DNA of 64,000 nucleotides from Temnothorax longispinosus (lineage: Eukaryota > Arthropoda > Insecta > Hymenoptera > Formicidae): assembly GCF_030848805.1 (NCBI RefSeq), contig NC_092359.1, positions 7,324,623-7,388,622 of the forward strand, given 5' to 3'. Of the stretch, positions 37,901 to 46,539 are shown in pieces. The notes below the pieces were generated by a model. That model ran no database searches and was not told the DNA's origin. It saw only the letters and a list, made by a program, of their open reading frames with translations. The position numbers and the translations under genes were made by a program. How positions within the stretch are numbered: position 1 is the first letter of the stretch; each line of letters starts with the position of its first letter.

Positions 37901-38472
37901 AAAATGTCTTTTGTATATTTTAAAAATTCCTTGGTTGTCAAGTTGTCCCAAGTTTGTAGTGAATTTAAGGGTAAAATATAACAAAAAATTCTCTCCGTGT
38001 ATATTTTTATTTGTTGATGATCTGCTTGTGTGTAAAATATTATTATATTAGTAACATTTTTTAATGTTTACACTTTTCTCTGTAAAACCCTTTGTAAAAC
38101 GGATATTCAAGAATTAATAACTTTTTATCTAAATTGTGAATCGATTTGAAATTTAGCCCCGAACTTTAAAAGAGAATACACAATATATATGATATTAAAT
38201 TTTCGTCAACTTCGTTACATTTTAACTAACTCTTTAGAACACCCTTAAATGACTTTGATTATTGGAGAATCAACGATCGTGAGCAGAACATATAAAATAT
38301 ATAATAGATAAAGAAAATGAAGCTTAATCGAAGAATTGTTGCATTTTTCATGTGCGCTTACTTGGGACTTGTGTTCCGGGGTGGACGGTGGATTCGGTGT
38401 GCTCGGCAGCGAGCCCCCCGCAGGGGTACAGTGCCGCAGTCGCGCCAGGGCCGTGCGAAGCCCCTCCGTCAC
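13183..38472 (-). CDS. Rgk: RGK-family small GTPase (Rad/Gem/Rem-like), 10-exon gene model
   Basis: Joined coding exons, in transcript order: 38472-38362, 37234-36938, 35291-34768, 34084-33759, 29193-28992, 27585-27334, 23760-23558, 22588-22497, 16565-16373, 13508-13183. All junctions are GT-AG and the intron phases match (0,0,2,1,2,2,1,0,1). The result is 2,526 nt, about 841 residues. Residues 1-570 are low-complexity Ser/Pro/Gly/Gln regulatory sequence. The G domain starts near residue 605 with P-loop GAPAVGKS. Then come DHSC at the G3 position, NKVD (G4), FIETSVG (G5), a basic C-terminal extension and the terminal KSKSCENLHVL. RGK proteins are known to inhibit voltage-gated calcium channels through beta subunits and to affect the cytoskeleton. 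They lack a CAAX box, as here, and have a non-canonical G3. Which insect paralogue (Rgk1/2/3) this is cannot be decided. The GTP-binding core is certain. The 5' end and the starts of exons 1 and 5 are less so. The symbol is a family label. Confidence 0.9.
15454..15555 (+). CDS. Exon 1 of a nested plus-strand small-ORF gene (start codon at 15476)
   Basis: Acceptor ATTGCTTCCAG|GAACG and strong donor AAAGG|GTGAGT bound a 102-nt exon, so at least one further exon should lie upstream on the plus strand. An ATG at 15476 opens a frame of 26 codons plus 2 nt: MKEQQRENKRRGEEAWEASG followed by an Ala/Gly/Thr/Lys linker. The sequence is highly charged. The frame is also open from the acceptor (NEGCLSA before Met), so the exon could instead be internal coding sequence of a longer protein. 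It lies inside RGK intron 9, antisense to that gene. I do not recognise a family. Confidence 0.5.
15691..15745 (+). CDS. Exon 2 of the nested plus-strand small-ORF gene (hydrophobic tail and stop)
   Basis: Acceptor TGTATTTTACAG|GTC follows a 135-bp intron of typical insect size. Joined in phase 2, the exon reads GSTWFVLIITPLLRVALW and then TGA at 15743-15745, for 44 residues in total. The last 17 residues are hydrophobic enough to span a membrane, so the whole peptide looks like a charged cytosolic head with a C-terminal anchor. AATAAA follows at 15752. The stop overlaps a good donor (GTG|GTGAGT at 15742). If that donor is used, the protein continues into a further exon that I could not find. 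The reading of this as a micropeptide is inference. Confidence 0.45.
15752..15757 (+). terminator. Candidate polyadenylation signal of the nested small gene
   Basis: AATAAA lies 7 nt after the TGA of the 44-codon ORF and is followed by a T-rich stretch. A cleavage site about 10-30 nt downstream would give a very short 3' UTR. This supports exon 2 being terminal, but the hexamer is common in AT-rich DNA. Confidence 0.35.
16373..16565 (-). CDS. RGK gene exon 9 (G4 region)
   Basis: Acceptor AATGCTTACAG|CCG (phase 0), donor GAAG|GTAATT (phase 1), 193 nt. It encodes PENCISTYEPHAYCVVYSTT, then DRASVRTAEEVLQSLWRS and VILVGNKVDLVRSRLVSTE. NKVD is the guanine-specifying G4 motif, and VRSRxVSxEE is typical of RGK proteins. 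The acceptor and the first 11 coding bases have a degenerate second copy about 420 bp upstream in the intron (16976-17136). Confidence 0.95.
16732..16841. repeat. Interleaved inverted repeats in RGK intron 8
   Basis: Two inverted pairs overlap in the order a-b-a'-b'. Pair a is 16732-16751 and 16797-16816 (GCAATTAAAATCACATTTTA). Pair b is 16767-16794 and 16814-16841 (GCTACAAGATTATAATGCA in the arm). Arms a' and b' overlap by three bases, so the two hairpins cannot both form fully. Confidence 0.6.
16976..17136 (-). repeat. Degenerate duplicate of the RGK exon 9 splice-acceptor region
   Basis: This stretch aligns along its whole length with 16555-16725, which contains the start of exon 9, its acceptor and the adjoining intron. 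Shared blocks include CAATTTTCCGG, ATTAATCAT, GAGCTT and a common GTTAATTAA/AATTAATTA end. The copy has lost the acceptor AG and the frame closes within about ten codons, so it is not an alternative exon. Confidence 0.55.
19922..19949. repeat. CT dinucleotide microsatellite in RGK intron 8
   Basis: About 14 CT units on the plus strand, purine-rich in the transcribed orientation. Confidence 0.9.
22497..22588 (-). CDS. RGK gene exon 8 (G3 region)
   Basis: Acceptor TTCACGTTGCAG|AT (phase 1), donor ATGACG|GTAAGT (phase 0), 92 nt. It encodes DESGEKTVSVLLAGEESEL followed by TFIDHSCAEMT. The paired strands and the Asp followed by HSC occupy the G3 site, where Ras-like GTPases have DxxG. Loss of that glycine is an RGK hallmark (vertebrate members carry D-x-W-E). 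A 42-bp-armed inverted repeat sits in the intron about 60 nt before this acceptor. Confidence 0.92.
22651..22777. repeat. 42-bp inverted repeat in RGK intron 7
   Basis: Arms 22651-22692 and 22736-22777 are reverse complements with one mismatch (GTATTATGGAACTTTTCGG at the outer end, GATCGGAATTGTT at the inner end) around a 43-nt loop. In the RGK pre-mRNA the stem ends about 63 nt before the exon 8 acceptor, close to the likely branch point. It may be a decayed foldback transposon. Confidence 0.6.
23558..23760 (-). CDS. RGK gene exon 7 (P-loop and switch I of the GTPase domain)
   Basis: Acceptor CTATTCGACGCAG|C (phase 2), strong donor ATCG|GTGAGT (phase 1), 203 nt. After a Ser/Ala-rich linker it encodes PYRVLMLGAPAVGKSSLVSQ, the first beta strand plus a Walker A/G1 motif GxxxxGKS. 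FMTSEYLHAYDTSIG (switch I region) follows. This is the diagnostic exon of the gene. The open frame that runs past the donor to 23067 is intron read-through. Confidence 0.95.
23761..27333 (-). other. RGK intron 6 (about 3.6 kb)
   Basis: Mostly AT-rich. A GC-richer block lies at 26,690-26,910. A perfect 12-bp-armed hairpin (TTCGAATGTTGG, 6-nt loop) sits at 27207-27236, about 100 nt after the exon 6 donor. No coding exon was recognised. Confidence 0.55.
23920..23938. repeat. 19-base G homopolymer in RGK intron 6
   Basis: Nineteen consecutive G on the plus strand, i.e. poly-C in the RGK pre-mRNA, about 160 nt upstream of the exon 7 acceptor. It could act as a long pyrimidine tract. Its length may be unreliable in the assembly. 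Confidence 0.9.
27334..27585 (-). CDS. RGK gene exon 6 (conserved region before the G domain)
   Basis: Acceptor ACCCGCAG|A (phase 2), donor CTCTAG|GTAAGT (phase 2), 252 nt. Joined to exon 5 it reads DFEMRYGSPHHSRSQSVK. Next come a polar stretch and RSRVASMP, whose R-x-x-S-x-P pattern fits a phosphoserine 14-3-3 site; RGK proteins are known to bind 14-3-3. After that come EEEYYRLRHFSITGKG and a Ser/Arg-rich end (RRSRSNNSVASSNS). The frame stays open upstream to an ATG at 27647, so other acceptors are possible (see findings). Confidence 0.85.
28992..29193 (-). CDS. RGK gene exon 5
   Basis: The 3' end is firm: ATGAG|GTGAGC, phase 2. It encodes a Gly/Ser start, then QATIVVQQPSLSLDAPAATI and a helical stretch RRREENMRQLLDVANTLTLQ followed by EIHDFEM. 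The 5' end chosen is CCGAAAG|GC (phase 1), because it matches exon 4 and follows a T-rich tract. The open frame continues further upstream (RRFVTRKINEPENGIMDLNFSYPK). An alternative acceptor at CGCAAG|ATC (first base 29245, phase 0) has a better pyrimidine tract but would need another exon before it. Confidence 0.7.
29194..33758 (-). other. RGK intron 4 (about 4.6 kb)
   Basis: Holds the trinucleotide array at 32.5 kb and an ATG-started minus-strand frame at 29544-29254 beginning MSALSRFYPRVERIVAKYHH, which could be an alternative first exon. Elsewhere no frame has exon-like boundaries. Confidence 0.5.
32483..32585. repeat. Imperfect TCA/TCG trinucleotide array in RGK intron 4
   Basis: About 100 bp built from TCA and TCG/TTG triplets. 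It yields Ser-rich frames on one strand and Asp-rich frames on the other. No splice sites or flanking coding sequence support a real acidic protein here. Confidence 0.9.
33759..34084 (-). CDS. RGK gene exon 4
   Basis: Acceptor TTTGTATTTAG|C (phase 2) and strong donor GCGG|GTGAGT (phase 1), 326 nt. It encodes STPVRGSVDAGQPNSADTR, then a Gln/Asn/Lys-rich part with NLVAAQEKQNARAGYQ, and ends ASTKSRRSAG. No known domain is recognised. It is placed in the gene by phase and frame agreement with exons 3 and 5 and by its composition. Confidence 0.8.
34768..35291 (-). CDS. RGK gene exon 3 (Ser/Pro/Thr-rich regulatory region)
   Basis: Acceptor TTTTTTCCGTTCATAG|GTA (phase 0), donor TTTAG|GTAAGT (phase 2), 524 nt. 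It encodes an acidic start (TDGEQPDDSFDLIDVPAE), then a long Ser/Pro/Thr/His/Asn-rich disordered stretch with TTPPLPLPSTPTTP, and ends TFGGSGRTPPLPDLRAADFF. The proline-rich segments could be SH3 or kinase targets, but no specific partner is visible. Phase 2 joins cleanly to exon 4 to make a Ser codon. Confidence 0.85.
35292..36937 (-). other. RGK intron 2 (about 1.6 kb)
   Basis: AT-rich intronic sequence. I see no exon, repeat or RNA gene in it. Confidence 0.6.
36938..37234 (-). CDS. RGK gene exon 2
   Basis: Acceptor CTGTTGCAG|GGG (phase 0), donor ATG|GTAGGT (phase 0), 297 nt, 99 codons. It starts GCSRSRESAARCGSLGSN and includes a poly-Gly run and the segment LLSSAIRRFNFKSAGGSRSC, which looks more ordered than its surroundings. 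The first ATG in the model's frame (MGSSTASE) is at 37009 and is the fallback start if exon 1 is untranslated. The block is GC-rich, so ORFs in the other frames here are shadows. Confidence 0.8.
37653..37999. mobile_element. TA-flanked MITE in RGK intron 1 (347 bp)
   Basis: The inverted termini begin CACGGAGAGAATTTT and stay recognisably complementary for about 60 bp, including ACCCT and a GGGACAAC motif. The element is flanked by TA on both sides (37651-37652 and 38000-38001), as expected for Tc1/mariner-type insertion. It is AT-rich inside with no coding potential. Confidence 0.65.
38362..38472 (-). CDS. RGK gene exon 1 (N-terminal coding block, start unresolved)
   Basis: An open frame from a GTG at 38472 encodes TEGLRTALARLRHC, then a Pro/Ser/Thr stretch ending EHKSQ, and stops at a good donor (CCCAA|GTAAGC, phase 0). 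Phase 0 matches the next exon. No in-frame ATG lies between this block and an in-frame TAA at 38484-38482. There is also no convincing polypyrimidine tract for an acceptor just downstream of that TAA; AATAAAAG|GTCC is the only nearby AG. The block could be entered by splicing from an upstream exon, start at a non-AUG codon, or be 5' UTR, with translation starting at the first in-frame ATG of exon 2 (37009). Confidence 0.55.
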
Positions 38473-38481
38473 GAGGACCTT

Positions 38482-38697
38482 TTATTGCTCCCGATTTTTC
38501 GCCGCTACTCCTCGCGCCGCCTCCTTGTTCCTTCTCCTCACGTTCTCTTTACGATCCCTTAGCAGGGTACTCGAAATCCACCCTCCGTCACTCGCCACGG
38601 GGATGATCGTCCGCGGGGAAGTCGAGAGATTCGTCAATCCGCTATCTCGTGCCGCTGATTGTGTCCCGCGCCACTTATCAAACACCACATTCACCAT
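38482..38697 (-). other. 71-codon ATG-started ORF in frame with and directly upstream of RGK exon 1
   Basis: ATG at 38697 in the context GCAATGG starts an ORF beginning MVNVVFDKWRG and ending RNKEAARGVAAKNREQ before TAA. After the stop only the codons AAG GTC CTC separate it from the GTG used as the nominal start of exon 1, in the same frame. It could be an upstream ORF in the 5' UTR, the true N-terminus if the TAA is an assembly or polymorphic change or is read through, or chance. A strong donor in the same orientation (CTAG|GTAAGG, exon end 38763) suggests that transcription starts upstream of here and that this segment may be removed as an intron. Confidence 0.3.
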
Positions 38698-38762
38698 TGC
38701 ACACTTCCTCCGCCCTTACAACCCTCCGATTCTCTTTACCCCGTTTATCTTCTTTCCCTTAC

Positions 38763-38900
38763 CTAGACACAGAGTTGAGCAAAGTGTAATAAAATCAATC
38801 CGCGAGTATTGATTGCCGAGTCGTTTAATTAATAATTATGATCATTGAACAATAAGGAGTCATAATTAATGGAAACGATTAAAGTTAAGATAATAATAGT
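38763..38900 (-). other. Possible 5' UTR exon of the RGK gene
   Basis: On the minus strand the sequence GTGTCTAG|GTAAGGG at 38763/38762 is a strong splice donor. The sequence before it carries only very short ORFs, so it would be untranslated. The upstream limit and the partner acceptor are unknown. This is inferred from the splice signal only. Confidence 0.25.
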
Positions 38901-41900
38901 AGATCACAATTAAGTCATTAGCCATTAATCAGAAAAAGGATAGGCTTATTGTTGATGTATTATAAATTAATAAAATATTTTTTAAAGATTGACTATTTTT
39001 AAATAAAATTTATATTTATTAGTTATAAATAACAAGTTTTTTAGTTGTACGTAAATAAAAGAGAGAACACATTAAAATTATTCTCAATATATGTAACTCT
39101 CATTTTAAATTTATATAAATAGTTTACGTTGTTTTGATGAGTTTTTGTCATAGCTGCATATAAGAATAGTTTTTTGATGATGGCAATTATTACGCAGGAA
39201 AAAATTTTTTATCGCGAAATATCAATGTACAATAAATAAGTCAATAATTTTTTATTTTGTAATTATCGAATAATTTATGATTATATATACATAGTTTTGA
39301 TTAATAAGGTGATTATTTTAATTGGCAATTTACTGATGTATGATTATTCTAATCATAAATACACCCCCCATTAACACCTGTTTTAGTCGATTTTAGATAA
39401 TTGTTTCCATTAAAATATTCATTAACTACGTGTCTTCTACCGTTTACGTTTTATTTATCGACGATGTGATAGAAGTACAGCGGGTCGTTTGTTGTTTTAT
39501 TCATCCATGGGATATTAAATGGCATTAATCAACTACTAATCATCATAAAAATAATTACTTTTCAATACTGTCGGGAAAACTCCTCGATCGGGCCGTAGAT
39601 AACGATCCCTCTTGTGATTTAATGGCAGGCCTTGAACGAGAATTCGCGACGCATGGGACGAGCGAATATTAAAGCCTACACACCGAACGAAACACAAGAG
39701 TTCTTGCAATACCGTATCTGTAGTACGGTAAACACACGGTCCCATATTCGATGCGAGACAACGGCGCGAGCTGTCGTGGCAATTTTCATTTTAGATTCAC
39801 ATCAGTTACTTACCGTACACGCGACTCGACGCGACGTTAGTATTTATCATACCGAAAGCAGCAGCTGCAAAAAGTTTCTATTAACGAGCTCTCGCAATGA
39901 CGTGCCTTGAATAAAGTAAACACCGAAGTCGCGTGCATGGTGAATAGTAATTTAAATTCGATCCGTGATTCTCTGAGATTTTTTTACGTGAAACTTCGTC
40001 GTCTAAAATTACTTCGAATTAATATACTTTACCATGTAGCTTTCGACGATGTTTCCGGTGATTTTTTTTTATAGGATTTATTAAAATGGTACTTTTAGTA
40101 TGATTTTAATTAATACTTGTGTACAATAATCAATGCCGAGTATAAAAAATGATGGCAATTAAAACAGTCGATATAAATATTAATACATAAATTACTAAGT
40201 GTAAAAGCAAAATTTTCCCATGACGATTCATATATTTTTTCACATTTTTTTTTACCTTTATTTATATAATATCTTCAAAACAAAAGCTAAACAGAACTTT
40301 ATATAATTTTTAATAGCTCTCAAATATATTTGTCAAAATAGTATTGCTATTTATTGATTGACATTAAAGAGGATCTTGTTATTTTCAAATATATATTTCA
40401 ACTTTGTTTATTTCAGTAATAATTTTTATCTGTACAGAATTCTAACTAAATAAACGACCCATAGAACGCGATGAGATTTTATCGTTCTATATAAAAATAT
40501 GGACGTTATACGATTACGTTTAACAAGTGAAGAGATCGTAAAGTTAGTGTTTTGCACCGAACTCGGGACGCTGTCATTTACCGTGCAGTAAGCTGTCCCG
40601 TGAACTTCCTCTATTACCTTATATATCACCCGTCAATCTCTCGGTCGTACACGTAGCCCCGTTACTCTGTTACAAAATATTCTTGTGCTCCCGAAGCATC
40701 GTCACTCTCTCTCTCTCTCCCTTTTCGTAAAATTCCGAACGTCTGTAAAAAGAGCACAAAGGGGCCAGGTGAGGCGAGGCGAGAGACGAGGGGACGAACA
40801 GAAGGATACAAAGGGCAGGGCGTTTGTACTTTACGTACGTATGCTTTACGTAAGTCTCGCTTCGATGAGTTCGAATTTTAGTTTAATTTCGATTCAGTCC
40901 CACTTATATATACCCACGTTTGACGATCGAAAATCTCGAGGGGATGTGAACTTTCGAGCGCGCGCGTGCGATGACGCGTGCCTCGGGGGAAAAAAAATTG
41001 GGCTCGTAAATCAGGCGCGGTAGAACGTATTACGCTCATAAATTGGGCGGGAAAGACATATCTGTTAACCCTCTATTGAGAATGGAGAGACTAAGGTATC
41101 CGCAAATTTGTGCTCGAAGTGAAGGAGTATCGATTCTGCACCCAATTTTCGAAATCGCGGTTGGATTTATTGCTATTACGTCTCTTCGTTAAAGCATCTC
41201 TCTGGCATCTCTTCATATTTGCATCGGAACAAGACTTAACAAGGAAGCGGCACGTATGTAAATGCAAATATATATAAGTTTAATCCCCCCCCGGCCTCCT
41301 CCAAATCGTAGATAGTTTTGACAGGGTAATTTGCAACGGTTTAATATTTTTGCAAACCCGCGAAACGAAGGACATGTATACAAAAATAAACATATAATTT
41401 TACAAAGCTTTGTACAAGACTGCACGCAGATTGGTTATTACGTTGGGCAATGTTTGGCCGTGGCAGCGTCGAAGGAAAAACAAAACACTCACTATTTCAT
41501 TGTAACAATATGGAAACCACTTTGACATGAAGTTTCGAAAATGTATAGCCGAGATTTACGACTGGCTATTGTTTTGTAAAAGCTTTTTTTTTTAACTGTC
41601 GACAGAATCCCGAATCGTTTATTGTTTATTGTATCAAAATCCAGCGGGAAAAAAAGATGCGCTACGCGAACGCGCGGCTTCAATCCGCCGTGTAATCCTA
41701 TTTTCGGTCCAATCGTCGAAATTATTTCGCGCCACAACGAATTAACCCCCGTGTTAACTATTTTATAGAGTTAACGGGCCGCGCTATATTTTCTCGTCGA
41801 TGTTCGGCTTTGTATCCGCCGGAGAGTCTAAATCGGATACGCGTTAAATACACCTAACGTGAAAAGCGCGGAAATATTTTCAGCACCATTTGTCATATAA

Positions 41901-44140
41901 ACGGTGAATTAGCTTTTCCGGATATTACGGCCGCATGGAGTGCGATGCCGTGTACACGGGCACACGTATACCCGCACTACCCACACAGTCGCACGTCCTT
42001 CCCCACGTCCCACGTCCGAGTAAACGCATCGATTAATTATAATACGGCCACGTTTCTCTGAAAACGCTTCTCCGACGATGACGGATTTCTCATCGGCTAA
42101 GCCTGTTTCGCGTCGCGTAACGCGACGAACGCACATGGCCCGAAATGAAGTCGTTGGTTGAACGGGACGGAAAGAGGGGAAGTGCAATATATATAAACAT
42201 ATTGTATAATATAATACAAATGATATATGATATGTCGGGAACATATATCGGTTAATTATATAGAATCGACCGCCAATTGGTAAAGGAACTCGTAAATGAA
42301 AAGTAACCTGAAACTCCGAGCTATAAATATTGTAAATCCCCATATTGTAATTTTGCTAATATTGAAATAGCGTACGGGCTTATATTCGCATTTCATTAAC
42401 ATATATAATTATTCGAATCTACGTAAAAGCGACTATGCAATATTGTCCTCCAATGATTTTAAATTATCGCAGATAGGTTTCATATCGAATAATGACGGGA
42501 ATATAGAACAGTTTTTAATTGAATTTCATAATATTTTTTAATATAATGCGCGAATCCATTTTATTGTTCTTCCTTTATAAGGCTTCTTTACGCCGCGTCA
42601 ACAGTCTATATATCACAATTATCGTGACAGCATATATATTCATTACTGGCAATATTTTCCAATAATAAAATTTATCATCGTTTTTATAATTTTAAAAGCG
42701 TGACTATAACTCTTCGTCGTAATTTAAAAATAAATATTAATCGATCTTTTAGGCTGTAATTCTGCATTGTAATTAGCTTTTAAATGACTGCGAGTTTGGA
42801 AAAATATTATGAAATTGTATGTTATTCCAATTGAACTCATTATTGTTGAAAGTAGAATTTCATGGAAGAGGGGGGCGAATATATAACGTTAACCATTACA
42901 CGTGAGTAGATTCGGTACTCGTAGATATCTGATTGTATTTTCGAGCTTGTTGATCGAACGGGTTTCGATGTGCCAGCATAGTCGCCAGAAGCGACTCGGT
43001 TCATTTTTCAAATGTGAACTTTCCTCGCTCGAGCGCTCTCGTGATATGATGGTTCGATTTCGCCGGATGGCGGCCTACACGAGAGCACGTCGAACGTGAC
43101 AAATCTGGATAGCAATTAACTTCCGTATAGGTGGCGACGATTAATCGGTGGATTAATATCGGAACTGATCGTTTGTGCGACGAAAATTACATCGCGATAG
43201 AATATCTCTCGGAGCTGCGAGTGATGGAAGTCGAGTGATTAGGTCGTCGGGTGGTAAGGGCGAATTTAGGAGGCTTAGGGGGTTCCAAGAGACGTAACAC
43301 GCTCGGATTGACGTGGGAATTTCGATTAACTTTGCGAAAATCTAACTGGACACCGCATATGCACCGGTACGACGTAATGTAAACGAAACTATTCCTTTAT
43401 TTAATTAACTGCAATGGTAATTCCATGCAACTCTCTAAATAGTTTGATTGTATTTCACATCTATTTCAATGTGATAAATCAGTATTGCAGCATTGGTCAC
43501 ACCGCTGCACGCTGACCGCAACAGCATCCAATTTGAAGGCGTATATATAATATGTAATTGACGTGACCTTTTCAAATTGTAGAAGATTTTTCCAAGCTGT
43601 TATATTAAACAGTGTGTAGGCAGTATTAATTGTTTTTTTAGCAGAATTGCCTTAAAAGTTAACTTTTAGTTCTTTCACTCTTAATTGTGATTAATTAAGA
43701 TAATGTCAAGCAAGTTCTAAATTTCTAAAAAATAACTTTTAATAAACTCTGTCTAAGAAATTAAAATAAATATCTATGACTATGGATTGATATATTACTA
43801 TAAATATGGAAATTAATACACAAACATAAAATAGTAAATATAAATGTAAATATAAGTCATCCCCTAAAAGATGAATATAAAGCTTCTTCCAGATATTAAG
43901 ACAAAACAACAAAATATTTGAATAAAAATTTGATAAAAGCTTATTGAATTGATTTAAAAAGTAGAAACACGGTTAATGGTTAAATTTAAGTGGTTAAATA
44001 TCAATAGGAAATTAATTTTCATAAATTTTTAATATTATGCGATATCGGTTTTTCTTAGTTTATATACAATAAATATTATACATAAACTAGTTGCAGATAT
44101 ATATAAAAATAATAAAATATATTACATTATAATATTAATA

Positions 44141-44163
44141 TAATAATAATAATAATAATAATG
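44141..44163. repeat. AAT trinucleotide microsatellite
   Basis: About seven AAT units within AT-rich non-coding DNA. Confidence 0.85.
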
Positions 44164-46500
44164 ATTATAATAAATTAATAAAACACCTATTAATTACTAC
44201 AATGAATTAGTACAATTTGTATAGCACGGTCGGAACCTAAACTAGCGTTTATATTGCATATCGATAAATCTGCCACTAGTTAGGGGGCAATAACGGGGAT
44301 GAGAGTGTGCAAGAGAAGTTACGACGACGAATAGGGGGGTAGGTCGAGATGATGCAAGATATGGTACGAGGGAACGTAGGCCGATCGACCTGGTTAACCT
44401 ACATAAAGAGAGGGAGAGAGAAGGAGGAGGAGGATAGGGTGCCTCTTTCCCTTCGTGCCCCCCCCTCCCCTCGTTCCCAACTGTTCGACGTTCTCACGTC
44501 ACAAAGAAGAAACTTTATCCGATTCTCTCTCTCTCTCCCTTCCCTTCTCTGGATAATCTCTATCTCTTTCCATCGGCCAGAGAGACCAGGTGGAAAACTC
44601 GGTGCACGCGGTTGGTGCCGACGACTTGGACGATCAAGTGTTTTCGCTACGTTGAACCGAGGTAACGCGAGGCGATTCTTCTCACGAGAAGAAGCGTGAT
44701 GCTCCAGCGCGATGATTGGCACCCAGGAAAAGTGAAGATTTCTCGTTGACACGGTGTATTACGGATCGAGAATTGAAATTAATACAATCGCGCTTCAGAT
44801 CGTGTTGTTGGAGACACGAAAATAATCTCTACGTTTGTTTGTACGTATAATAATAGGATCGTGACGACGCAGGCGTGATATTCATTTTTTCTTTGTTTTT
44901 ATAACACAAAATGTTAATTTATTGAAATTAAATCGGTTTTAATTCATTTCTCACATGCTAGACAGTAATATGTCATGTTAAATACATACATGACAATGTA
45001 AATTTAAAGTTGTAATGTCAACGTGAATTAAGCTTCAGTAATTTGCTGTAACTTTTCAAATTGTATATAGCGTAGAGTTGTTATTTGTAATGTAAACAGA
45101 AGAGAAAAAAATTTACTTAGCCGAGTCTAATTTTAAAAAATATTACTATAGCCACCATTATAGACGGCGTTTTGATACACGTTGGTTAAAATTAAGCGAA
45201 GAATTCACAGCGTAAGTAGAATAAGTCAACAATATGTAGGGCTCATTTTGTGTATGCGCGAGTCCATATTTAAAACAAAACGTTGCAATGATAGACTTAG
45301 CTCATTCTTCTTCGGCGAGCCTCTCAAACTTTTCAATTTATCTCTTTTCCATCCCTGGCTCTATTGTCTCTAGAACTTTAAAACTCCCAGTTAATTTTAA
45401 CTAACTTGAATTTATCGAAAGGGTGCTAAAGGTTAAAAATTGCCACGATAAGTCACAGTTTCTTCGCACTGAATGTTCGAACATTCTCATTTGACGTAAT
45501 ACATGTGGACTGTGGCATATATAAAATACTGCGGTGCAAAAGAACTATCTCGTTAATTGGCCACCTGGCAAAACGCAGTAGCCATACGCATACCTCCGCG
45601 AGTCGGTGATTCGTTATCATCAAAATGGGTCACGGTTTCGATGTTCTTTCACACGCTTCGATTCTCGCGCGCCCGACAGATGAGTCGTTTGCCACGATCT
45701 CCGCGTTCCCGTTTGCCTATCATCGAAACGTAAATACGGCGCAACCCCCAATAATCCGAATTCATCGGTAGTCGGAATTCTTTCCCGAATATAGAGCTTG
45801 TTTTACGCCCACACGGAGGGCTAGGTATGTACGTGCCTAGGTTCCATAATTTCGAGGGGTAGATGAGAATGGAGATTAGCAAAACCATCTTGTTTCTAAT
45901 GCTAAATATAACACATCATTTCTTTATCTTAATCTGAAATTCATACCAGGGCAGATCCCAGATGACATTTGAATTGCTCAAATATTCCCAAGATAGGTTC
46001 TGCATAATAGCTCGAGAAAATCTATCGCGACCCAAGTTGAATAGTTGAATGGTTTTGACCCACATCATGCGTGCGTCAAACGATACATAATTTGCGGGAC
46101 GTTTTCTGAAAATTTTGTTTACGGCGAGTGCGAAAAGTATTTCTCTAATATCCGTCGAACAAATGAAAATGTTTAAATTAAAGTTTCAATTTACGATGTA
46201 TATAGTGTGAATGGTGAAAGGTGCATGGAGGTACAAGGTACAATTGTAAATATTTCGTGACAGTTCTCATATGTCTAACTGACGGAGAATTTATAGCGAG
46301 ATTAAAAAGACATGTAGACGGACTAACACCGTGATAAGTTGTATACAAATGAAAGTCAATTCTTGATATTTGACTCGCGTGACATTTACTTGCAGGCAGC
46401 TTGCATGTAACTTTAAAAGTGACAGAGAGATTACATAAGTTTGCAGTATTCACAATGAAAAATGCACGCTATATTTCACAGATGCTACGATGTCACAGTT

Positions 46501-46539
46501 CTCTCTCTCTCTCTCTCTCTCTCTCTTGCGCGCGCGCAC
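46501..46539. repeat. CT repeat followed by CG/CA repeat
   Basis: Thirteen CT units, then TGCGCGCGCGCACAC. No gene is associated. Confidence 0.9.
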
